From Planctomycetaceae bacterium (GTDB lineage Bacteria > Planctomycetota > Planctomycetia > Planctomycetales > Planctomycetaceae), in the NCBI GenBank assembly GCA_021732785.1, contig JAKFUG010000031.1, positions 35,333-99,332 on the forward strand: a stretch of DNA of 64,000 nucleotides, in the 5' to 3' direction. This document shows positions 56,846-64,000 of this stretch, piece by piece (the first letter of the stretch is position 1; each line of letters opens with the position of its first letter). The notes below the pieces were generated by a model. That model was not told the DNA's origin, did no database searches, and was given only the letters and a program-made list of their open reading frames with translations. Made by a program: the position numbers and the translations under genes.

Positions 56846-58270
56846 ATGTCCCACCCTGTGAATTTCTGTTCGGGTCCGGTCGCGCGTCGCGAATTTCTGC
56901 GCGCCGGTGTCCTCGGTCTCGGCGGCCTCACCATGCCGCAACTCTTTCAGATGCGGGCCGCTCAGGCCGCAGCGATGGGGAAGGCCGATCCCGATACATC
57001 TGTGATTTTCGTCTGGCTGCCCGGTGGTCCGCCTCACATGGACATGTACGATATGAAGCCGGACGCCCCGGCGGAGTATCGCGGCGAGTTCCGTCCGATC
57101 AACACGACCGTTCCCGGCATCGATGTCTGCGAGCACATGCCGCTGCATGCGAAGCTCGCCCATAAATTCAACATTGTCCGTTCGATTTCCCACCAGTTCG
57201 CGGACCACGGTGGCGGTCACAAGCGATTCATGACGGGTCGCGATCCGAAGACGCCTGTCGATACGGTCAACGATGCCCCCGCGGTCGGTTCGATTGTGGC
57301 GAAGACCCGCGAACATCAAAACAATGGCGTCCCGAATTACGTCAGCCTCACCGACCCCGGCCGCGACGGCGTGGATGTTTTCGCGATGGGCTCGGCGTAC
57401 CTCGGACCCTCGTATGTCCCGTTCAGCGTCCCCGGCGACCCGAGCAAGGCTGACTTCAAAGTCCCGAATATCGCCCCGATTGCCGAGATTTCCGGGCGAT
57501 TGGACAATCGCGCGGCGCTCCTCTCCAGCTTCGATAAATTCCGTCGCAGTGCCGATCAGACCGGCCTGATGGGTTCGATGGATCAGTTCCACGAGAAGGC
57601 GATCAGCCTGCTCACCAGCGATAAAACCAAAAAAGCGTTCGATCTCTCGCTGGAAGAGCAGTCGGTCCGCGACCGTTACGGCAAGCATGCCTGGGGTCAA
57701 CGGCTGCTGATGGCCCGCCGGTTGGTCGAAGCCGGGTCGAGCTTCTGTACGGTGGTGCTGGAAAACCCGTATCAATCGGGCATCCCCCATCTGAAGCAGG
57801 GGGTCTACAATTGGGATTCGCACTCCGTCAACTGCCACATCTGGGACGACATGCGGGCGCGGCTGCCGATCTACGATCAAGCCGTGACGGCCCTTATCGA
57901 AGACATCTACTACCGCGGTCTCGACCGGAAGGTGATGGTCATCGTCACCGGTGAATTCGGGCGCACGCCGCGGATTGAAAACCAGATTGGCACGCAAACC
58001 GGCACCATGCAGCCCGGCCGCGATCACTGGCCGCAGGCGATGAGCCTCATCACCTTCGGCGGCGGCATGCGGACGGGCCAGATCATCGGTTCGACCAACT
58101 CGAAGGGGGAACATCCCAAAGACCGCCCGCTCACCCCGAACGACTTCTGGGCCAGCGTCTACCGCCATCTCGGCATCAACTTCGACGACTCCTTCCCCGA
58201 CCACGGCGGCCGCCCGATGCCCATCCTGCCCTACGGTTCGCCGATTGTAGAATTGCTCTCCGTGGCGTGA
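56846..58270 (+). CDS. Tat-exported DUF1501 protein, second copy
   Basis: 474 residues. MSHPVNFCSGPVARREFLRA has the twin-arginine signal (ARREFLRAG, then GLGGLTMPQLF). Core motifs: SVIFVWLPGGPPHMDMYDMK, EYRGEFRPINTTVPGIDVCE, HMPLHAKLAHKFNIVRSISH, NWDSHSVNCH, VTGEFGRTPRI and GRDHWPQAMSLITFGGGM. Divergent from the first copy at 53419 over much of the length. Role unknown; this family is typical of planctomycetes. A small gene follows after four bases. Confidence 0.94.
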   Translation: MSHPVNFCSGPVARREFLRAGVLGLGGLTMPQLFQMRAAQAAAMGKADPDTSVIFVWLPGGPPHMDMYDMKPDAPAEYRGEFRPINTTVPGIDVCEHMPLHAKLAHKFNIVRSISHQFADHGGGHKRFMTGRDPKTPVDTVNDAPAVGSIVAKTREHQNNGVPNYVSLTDPGRDGVDVFAMGSAYLGPSYVPFSVPGDPSKADFKVPNIAPIAEISGRLDNRAALLSSFDKFRRSADQTGLMGSMDQFHEKAISLLTSDKTKKAFDLSLEEQSVRDRYGKHAWGQRLLMARRLVEAGSSFCTVVLENPYQSGIPHLKQGVYNWDSHSVNCHIWDDMRARLPIYDQAVTALIEDIYYRGLDRKVMVIVTGEFGRTPRIENQIGTQTGTMQPGRDHWPQAMSLITFGGGMRTGQIIGSTNSKGEHPKDRPLTPNDFWASVYRHLGINFDDSFPDHGGRPMPILPYGSPIVELLSVA

Positions 58271-58274
58271 TGTG

Positions 58275-58481
58275 ATGCCCCGATTCTCCGGTATCGTCTC
58301 GGATGGTTACTGGCGGGCTCGCTCGGCAGTGGAACCATTGATTCGCGCCGCCGTAACTGTGGAATATGCGGAGCGGCTCGCACAAGCGGGGCCCTTGGCG
58401 CGGCTGCGATTACGACTGCAAATGGCCACGGAAATTCGCCGGCGCTTGAATGCACAGGCTCCAGAGCATGCGTGTTATTAG
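58275..58481 (+). CDS. small basic helical protein downstream of DUF1501
   Basis: 68 residues: MPRFSGIVSDGYWRARSAVE at the start and LAQAGPLARLRLRLQMATEI, RRRLNAQAPEHACY at the end. It is rich in Arg and helical, with a conserved-looking C-terminal 'APxxAxY'. It starts four bases after the DUF1501 stop, so it is likely cotranscribed. Function unknown. A GTG three bases upstream is an alternative start. Confidence 0.6.
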   Translation: MPRFSGIVSDGYWRARSAVEPLIRAAVTVEYAERLAQAGPLARLRLRLQMATEIRRRLNAQAPEHACY

Positions 58482-58692
58482 CACGATGGATTGCCGAGCA
58501 ACTCTCCTGATCCCGAAGGGATCACAGACCGTAGCCGGGGGTTGAGCATCAGCGATTCCCCCGGGTAGGTGTCCAATCGCGTCTGCGCATAGCTCTCAGA
58601 TTCTCGACACGACGACGTTAACTCTCTATATTCAACGCACGCAGAGTCCTGTGCTGTCTCCAGTTGCGAAGTACACGCTAGGGAACCGGTCG

Positions 58693-59512
58693 ATGCGAAA
58701 AGCATTCCTGTGTCATTCCAGTTTGGATAAGCCATTCGTGGAAAAGGTGGCCCAAGAACTGGGCCGCGCGAAGGTCGCATTTGACGCTTTTCTGTTTGAA
58801 GCAAACGATGATTTGCGATTAGCAATTCGCAAAGGCATTGAGATTTCCGGCGTCTTTATCTTCTTCGCGTCGAAGGCATCTCTCTCATCGTGCTGGTGTC
58901 AGTACGAACTTGATGAGGCCAACAATTCATTGGTTCACCAGTCTTTAACCCATGCAATCACCATTGCAATTGATCCAGTCATTGAAATCCAAGAGCTACC
59001 TTATTGGCTGAGACGCTCACGTGTGCTGTCCTACAATTCGCCTCATTTAGCAGCGCTTGAAATACATCATTCGCTCTTAGCGGCTGAATCTTATGTTGCA
59101 CCTCGAATCTTTGTTGGCAGGCAGCAGCTTTTAGCTGACTTCGTGCATAAAATCGCGCCCGATACGCTTGAAACTCCAAATATCCTCGTTGTGGCTGGCT
59201 TAGAGAACATCGGAAGGCGCTCATATCTGCAGAAGGCAATCGTAGAGAATCTCGGACTCAAACTTGGGCCATTTATCTCCGTCGATGAAACCCGCACGCT
59301 TGAAGATGTGTATCTCCAGTTGCTCGACCGCAGTTCTCCCCCTGGAATAATCTTGTCTGACGAGTGCAAGGCCTTTTCTGCATTGTCGACAGACGCCCAG
59401 ACAAGCAGCATTGTCGACATGCTCCAAACGATCGCAGCTCAACGTTTTGTGCCATGTTTTATCGACAACCGAGGTATGCTCAGAGATGACGGAGCGTACC
59501 GGCCTGAGTATC
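58693..59512 (+). pseudogene. TIR-STAND-TPR protein gene, 5' part (disrupted)
   Basis: The intact N-terminal part starts at ATG 58693. Residues 1-75 are a TIR domain: KAFLCHSSLDKPFVEKVAQE, FFASKASLSSCWCQYELDEA, where E72 sits at the usual NADase glutamate position. From about 135 a STAND-type NTPase begins with FVGR (140-143) and a degenerate P-loop GLENIGRRS (169-177, Arg replaces the Lys). The frame enters a small mobile element at 59513, after Y273, and hits a stop at 59641. The 3' half is at 59878-61611. TIR-STAND-TPR proteins are antiviral sensors in other bacteria, so a defence role is inferred. Confidence 0.88.
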
Positions 59513-59887
59513 CAGGGCAATCGCATGTCGGAAACGGACTTCATCGCCATGATTGCGCTTCGGTTCTGAAAAACAAGTGGGGTGGCTGCCGGTTCTTCTT
59601 GGCTTTGCTCGTTGACGGGCTGACGAGGCATCGGCATTTGTAACTCTTGCCGTGGCGACGTTCGAGGAACTCGATGGATTGCAAAAATGTCCGGGCTGGT
59701 TCGTAAGAACTTCAAATCAGAATCGAACGAAAAGTCGCGGTTTTTCCGGGGAGATTTCGATGTGGACACGTCCGTGGTCAAGACGGTCCACCCCGCACGC
59801 TCGCCACAAATGTCTGTAAGCCACATGGAATCACAAAATCATCGAGAATGACAAGGCTTCGACATGCGATTGCCCTGCCTGAGTATC
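59503..59887. mobile_element. 365-bp miniature inverted-repeat element, copy B, splitting a TIR-STAND gene
   Basis: The element spans 59513-59877. Its left end CAGGGCAATCGCATGTCG (59513-59530) is the perfect reverse complement of its right end CGACATGCGATTGCCCTG (59860-59877), 18 bp. A 10-bp direct repeat CCTGAGTATC flanks it at 59503-59512 and 59878-59887. It has no transposase. Removal of 375 bases (element plus one repeat) rejoins the two halves of the TIR-STAND gene in frame. The ends match copy A at 41155-41326. Confidence 0.92.
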
Positions 59888-61611
59888 AAGCGATACTTAC
59901 CAACTTCACATCCGTGTGCCCGCGTGATTATATTGCCGTAATACATCGAAGGATCCCTTTCACAGACGGCACCCCGCTCGAGCCAACCATCGTAAAACAG
60001 CGCATCCCGGAGCTCACAACTGCTGAAAGCCGCCTGCTATTGCAACAGCTTCTCAATCGCCACAACATCAGCGCAAGCATAGAGGATATTGATGAGCTTG
60101 TAGAGTATATAGGAGGCTACCCCCCATCAGCACAATTCACCGTAAATGCAATTCAGCAATATGGCTTGCCAGTCTTAATTGCTGACAAACATTTACTTGT
60201 CGACTTTAAGGCGAGGCGATTTACACGATTCGTCGCGGAGTTGAAACTAGACGACGCTGGATGGAAGATTCTCACATACATCGCGAGTGAAGACCCGTTA
60301 TCGATTGCATGCATTTCAGCAGCGCTAGGGATCACACACGAAGTCTGCAGCGAGGTTCTTCAACAGCTTCTCGACCACTCACTTGCATCACACATGGATG
60401 GGAAATACTTCGCCCAATCTCCGGTTCGTGATGCTGTCGTCCGTGTGCGAGGGATTCCAACCGCTGCGGAATATGACACTATCGCGAACAACCTGATTCG
60501 CGTCTTTTGGAATAACACGAATCAACAACCACCAATTGACGTAGTGGATGCGACGTTGAGGTCAATTTCGCGATCTGGATCCACACAATTCGGACCGTAC
60601 AGTCCATTTGTTCGTGCATCTACACTACACAACTTTGCACAACAGGCGTACCGTGTACAGAACTTTAAGTTAGCTGCTGAGTACGCACGGCGGGCTCAAG
60701 AACTGCCGAACTGTCGGCGTGGTGCATTGCAAATCGAATTGAAGTCGTACATTCAACTCGAATTATGGACCGAAGCAGAGCGAGTATTGATTGCCGTCAA
60801 GGAGCGCGGCGACCGGGAAGGAAGATATCTTGAGGGCTTTCTACTAAAGAGGCGTCGTCAATACAAGAAAGCATGCGTAGCCTTTGAAGCGGGTTTACTC
60901 GCTGGCGACGACAGCTTTCCTCTACACCGAGATTACGCCGATTGTCTTTACCGAGTCGGGCATTTCGAGAAAGCCGCATCCGAGATCGAACTCGTTCTAT
61001 CACGTAGCTCAGACAACGTGTTCGTACTCGACTTGCTTGCAAGAGTTCTGATCGATGACCACAAACTTGAGAAGGCTGAAAAAGTTGTCGACGATTTAGA
61101 ACGCTGCGATGTCAAAGAGGAGTTTATTCACCACCGTAGATCGCGGCTACGTCTAGCGCAGGGACGCACTGCCGAAGCACTTGAGGAGGCCGACAAAGCA
61201 ATCCAGTTTGGTAGTGCGGTATTCGAGGCCCACGCTCAGCGAGCTAACATTCTGATTCGAACAGGCGATCGCGCGGGTGCTGAGCATGCACTACGGCAGA
61301 TGAGGGAGAAGTTCGGTACTCGTAAGCAGGATGTCCAACTCGGTCTTGCCGTCAAACTAAACTTGCTGAAGCATGAATGGCGACGCGCTTACGAGTTGTG
61401 GAAGCAGGTCGAAGCAAAGCAGGAGCCTGTGCATCGTGCGCTCGAAGCTCAGATTCTCGATGCAAAAGCGAGAGATGTCGCTGTTCCCCTGACTGAACGA
61501 GAACAGGCAACGACCCACGCCAAGTCTGTTCGTGATTCACTTGGCCGCATTCCAATCGAAGCCTTCTTAGTTGAGCCGGACGATATCGATACTTCCGAAA
61601 AGGACATGTAA
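59878..61611 (+). pseudogene. TIR-STAND-TPR protein gene, 3' part (disrupted)
   Basis: Continuation of the frame that starts at 58693. After the element it resumes with PEYQAILTNFTSVCPRDYIA, VIHRRIPFTDG, then the STAND helical/winged-helix region (LTTAESRLLLQQLLNRHNIS, IGGYPPSAQFTVNAIQQYGL). The C-terminal half carries helical TPR-like repeats (YAEYARRAQELPNCRRGALQ not exact; e.g. SYIQLELWTEAERVLIAVKE, HRDYADCLYRVGHFEKAASE, AFEAHAQRANILIRTGDRAG). An ATG at 59848 inside the element could restart translation, giving a 587-residue product without TIR or P-loop. The rebuilt product would be 847 residues. Confidence 0.86.
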
Positions 61612-61983
61612 CAAAGGGATTGCACATCGACGGCAGCCTCGAACAACGGTCAAAGGATGGCGAAACTCACGCTGTGAAATGCCGTTGAACGGGCTCTAGA
61701 TGTGTTCGTCATAACCGGCACCGGGTGCGACTGGCGAGTGTCTTCGTTCGCTAGTATTCTTGCTTCACTCAGGGTTCAGATTCGCGCGTGGTATGCATGA
61801 CCGTCAGGACACTGGCGGCCCAAAGCGGCCGCCAGTGGCACACGAGGAAATGCAGAAGCCCAGCATCCAAAGCCGATGCCGGGGTTTGATGAATTTCAAT
61901 TCCGCTTGTCCCCGCGTTCGTGTCGATCTATGCTGTATGAGTGTTGACCAGTTTCCGAAGCAGGTTCGTCGGAGGGCGGTTTC
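61612..61983. other. intergenic with one hairpin
   Basis: 372 bases without a gene. CACTGGCGGCC (61810-61820) and GGCCGCCAGTG (61827-61837) form an 11-bp hairpin, flanked by GTGGCACACG similar to other repeats here. Confidence 0.5.
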
Positions 61984-63642
61984 ATGCCTGATGCGCCACA
62001 GTCTTTGCGATTGTTGAATGGGGTGGCCCGGCGGATGCGGTGGCAGGCGTTTGTGCGGGCGGCTTATGTCGCGCTGCTCGTCACCACCGTGGTGTATGCC
62101 GTGGTGCTGCTGGTGAGCCGGTTGACGGGACTGATTCCGAACGTCTTCACCTGGCAATCGCTGGCGGCGATTCCGGTGGCGACGGCGCTGCTGGCGTTGA
62201 TGCTGCATCGGCGACCGGAAGTGCGGGACGCCGCGCGGGCGGTGGACCAGGCGGCGGGGTCGAAAGACCTCTATCTGACATTGTCGCTGCTCGATCGGGC
62301 CGTGGGGGAGTATCACCCGCTGGTCGTACAGGCCGCTGAAGCCTCGGCGGCGAAGATTGCACCGGCCCGCGTCGCTCCGTGGACATGGCAGAAACGCTAC
62401 TGGAATGCGTGCGTGCTGCTCGCCGTCACCGGGGGCTTGCTCTTCCTGCCGCAACTGGACCCGTTCGGCCGCGTGGCCGCAAACCAACTCGTGTCGCTGC
62501 GGAAAGATCGGCTGATGGAAAGCCGCAAGGAAACGCAACTGCGGCTCGCGGAAGTCAAAAAGAAGATCGACGAGCAGAAGGAAAACGAAGACGAAACGCC
62601 GACGGCGGAAGCGATCGATTCGCTGAAACTCGCGCTCAATAAGATGCAGCCGCATTCAAAGAACGAGAATCTCGAAGTGCTGATGGATGAGCAGAAGCAG
62701 CTCACCGAAGCGTGGAAGCAGATGAACGCCGAGCAGTTGAAGAATTTGCTGAAAGCCGCGAAACAGGCGGAACAGCAGTTCGGCACGAATCAGGAATTGT
62801 TACAGAAGCTGTCCAAAGACTTGCAGGAAGGTTCACTCGACGGACTGAAACAGGAGTTGCAAGCGTTACAAGACGAGCTACAAAAACTGGCGAAGACGGA
62901 TGATCCCGTCGAGAAGGAAAAAATCCGCCGCGAGATCAAGGAGAAACTGAAGACGCTGAACGAGTTCGCCAAAAAGGGACTCGACTCCAAACCGCTGAAT
63001 GCCGCTCTGCAACGGGCGATGCAGCAGATGGACCTCGCGCAGATGGAAGAAATGTCTCCCGAGGCACTGGAAGCGGCGCTGGAATCGCTGGAACTGTCGG
63101 AACTTGAACTCGAAGAACTCGCGCAATCGGCGTCGGACTTGAAAAAACTCGAAGAAGCGATGAAAGCCATGCAAATGGCGAAGAAGCTGAACGATAAGGA
63201 CAAGCTCGACGGCAAGAACACGCTCGGCTTCAAGTCGATGAAGGAATACGAGCAGTTCTACAAAGAGATGCTCGCCCAAGCCGGCCAATGCGATGGCAGC
63301 GGCGACGGCAACTGCCCGGGCTGCGCGAACTGCAAGGGCAAAGGCAAGAGCGGCATGAAGGGCCCCGGCACCGGGGAAGGGGGCCTGGCTCCCGAGAATG
63401 ATGCCGTGAAGAACGAATTTCAGTCGGAAGTCGCAAAGTCCGCCGTCACCGCGGGAAAGACGTTGTTCTCGCAGAAGACGCAGGGGCTCGGCGACAAGGG
63501 CATCGTCGCGGAGAATTACCGTTCGCTCGCCACGCAGGTGAAGCAGGGGGTGAGCGATGCCCTCGAACAGGAACAGGTCCCGCCGGGGTATCATGAGGGG
63601 ATCAAGAAGTATTTCGACACCCTGGCACCGGCGAAGAAGTAG
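61984..63642 (+). CDS. membrane protein with long coiled-coil region
   Basis: 552 residues. Two or three membrane helices (AFVRAAYVALLVTTVVYAVV, LAAIPVATALLALMLH, NACVLLAVTGGLLFLP) precede a charged coiled coil of about 250 residues (LRLAEVKKKIDEQKENEDET, LKQELQALQDELQKLAKTDD, LEALESLELSELELEELAQS). A Gly/Cys-rich stretch follows (CDGSGDGNCPGCANCKGKGK), then a conserved-looking end (VKQGVSDALEQEQVPPGYHE, GIKKYFDTLAP). Similar proteins occur in planctomycete clusters with MoxR/DUF58/BatA genes, which would lie to the right of the window. Function unknown. Confidence 0.85.
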   Translation: MPDAPQSLRLLNGVARRMRWQAFVRAAYVALLVTTVVYAVVLLVSRLTGLIPNVFTWQSLAAIPVATALLALMLHRRPEVRDAARAVDQAAGSKDLYLTLSLLDRAVGEYHPLVVQAAEASAAKIAPARVAPWTWQKRYWNACVLLAVTGGLLFLPQLDPFGRVAANQLVSLRKDRLMESRKETQLRLAEVKKKIDEQKENEDETPTAEAIDSLKLALNKMQPHSKNENLEVLMDEQKQLTEAWKQMNAEQLKNLLKAAKQAEQQFGTNQELLQKLSKDLQEGSLDGLKQELQALQDELQKLAKTDDPVEKEKIRREIKEKLKTLNEFAKKGLDSKPLNAALQRAMQQMDLAQMEEMSPEALEAALESLELSELELEELAQSASDLKKLEEAMKAMQMAKKLNDKDKLDGKNTLGFKSMKEYEQFYKEMLAQAGQCDGSGDGNCPGCANCKGKGKSGMKGPGTGEGGLAPENDAVKNEFQSEVAKSAVTAGKTLFSQKTQGLGDKGIVAENYRSLATQVKQGVSDALEQEQVPPGYHEGIKKYFDTLAPAKK

Positions 63643-63666
63643 GTGGGCACGCGGTGGGGCTGCGTA

Positions 63667-63815
63667 TCGAGAGAAATTCCAAGTTTCAAATTCCAATCTC
63701 CAAACAATTTCCAATGCAGACAGAGGTTCCAAACGAAAAGGATTTCCCTTCCCCGTTTGGTATTTGGAATTTGGTCCTTGTTTGGAACTTGGCGTTTGGA
63801 ATTTGGAACTTCAGA
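63667..63815. repeat. TTCCAA/TTGGAA degenerate palindrome
   Basis: TTCCAA-type words dominate 63667-63740 and TTGGAA-type words 63760-63815. CCTTGTTTGGAACTTGG (63777-63793) is shared with the reverse complement of the repeat at about 31960-31995. Confidence 0.7.
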
Positions 63816-63875
63816 ATGCGGGACGCGAAACCGCACAGCGGGAGTCGGGGTCAGTGGTAAGAATCCGGATTACGA

Positions 63876-64000
63876 ATGACGACTGACCACAGACCACCGA
63901 CCACCGACCATTCTCTTTCATCATCGCCCGGTGCCACCGCGGTGATGGGGGCGCTCGCGGCTTTGATTCTCACCGCCGTCTGGTTGAGCGGGACGTTTTC
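63876..64000 (+). CDS. start of a membrane protein gene (cut by window edge)
   Basis: ATG 63876 opens a frame to the window end: MTTDHRPPTTDHSLSSSPGA, TAVMGALAALILTAVWLSGT, giving a hydrophobic helix near the N-terminus. The first ten residues come from the simple-sequence GACCACxGACCACC repeat, so a later start (ATG at 63945, VMGAL) is possible. Its product cannot be named from 41 codons. By context it may belong with the coiled-coil membrane protein. Confidence 0.5.
   Translation, partial: MTTDHRPPTTDHSLSSSPGATAVMGALAALILTAVWLSGTF

Noticed and set aside
59221..59826. 201-codon leftward frame across the small element, considered as a transposase fragment
   Set aside because: It starts in the element and ends in the TIR-STAND gene; no DDE or other transposase motif was seen.

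Overview
The window is about 60% G+C and almost certainly comes from a planctomycete chromosome (class Planctomycetia). Evidence seen here: two Tat-signal DUF1501 proteins, many secreted TPR proteins, a fused type I dehydroquinase/shikimate dehydrogenase (aroDE), a response regulator with an N-terminal excisionase-type HTH, zinc-ribbon membrane proteins, and the rpmF-plsX-fabD-acpP-fabF order. No rRNA, tRNA or CRISPR array was found.

Layout. 1-6.6 kb: a BRCT/MerR/TPR protein running off the left edge, glyA, a coiled-coil protein, a large secreted protein and a small S1-like protein. 6.7-12.4 kb: rpmF and fatty-acid synthesis genes, ending in a ketosynthase paralogue that has lost its catalytic Cys. 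12.5-23.9 kb: a TPR protein, then nusA-infB-rbfA, a protein that may have an EndoIII-like fold with a histone-H1-like tail, a TPR protein and a YebC-family protein. 24-29 kb: mnmG (carrying an in-frame palindromic repeat), an HTH-receiver regulator with a soluble histidine kinase, and a DapA-family lyase. 29.3-33.3 kb: an accessory region of very small genes (two paralogous 60-residue membrane peptides, a Lys-rich peptide), a phosphatase remnant and membrane/secreted proteins. 33.4-42.6 kb: aroDE, aroK, prepilin peptidase, hisH, hisA, an HD-GYP-like protein, a LysM protein and a PhnP-like hydrolase. 42.8-58.5 kb: a Flp-like pilin, an FtsB/DivIC-like protein, a fused membrane/spermidine-synthase-like protein, a cupredoxin, a YifB/ComM ATPase, DUF1501 proteins, a thioesterase and a Y-family polymerase. 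58.7-61.6 kb: a lower-G+C TIR-STAND-TPR gene (defence-type architecture) split by a small transposable element. 62-64 kb: a coiled-coil membrane protein and the start of another gene.

The main new observations are mobile or repetitive. A 365-bp element with 18-bp terminal inverted repeats and a 10-bp target duplication sits inside the TIR-STAND-TPR gene. Removing the element and one copy of the duplication restores one continuous frame of 847 codons. A 172-bp relative with the same ends and its own 10-bp duplication lies at 41.15-41.33 kb. A different palindrome has become part of the MnmG coding sequence. Paired REP-like hairpins sit at three gene junctions, and one of them encodes the C-terminus of a histidine kinase. 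The junctions also carry several other long perfect hairpins, some of which recur.
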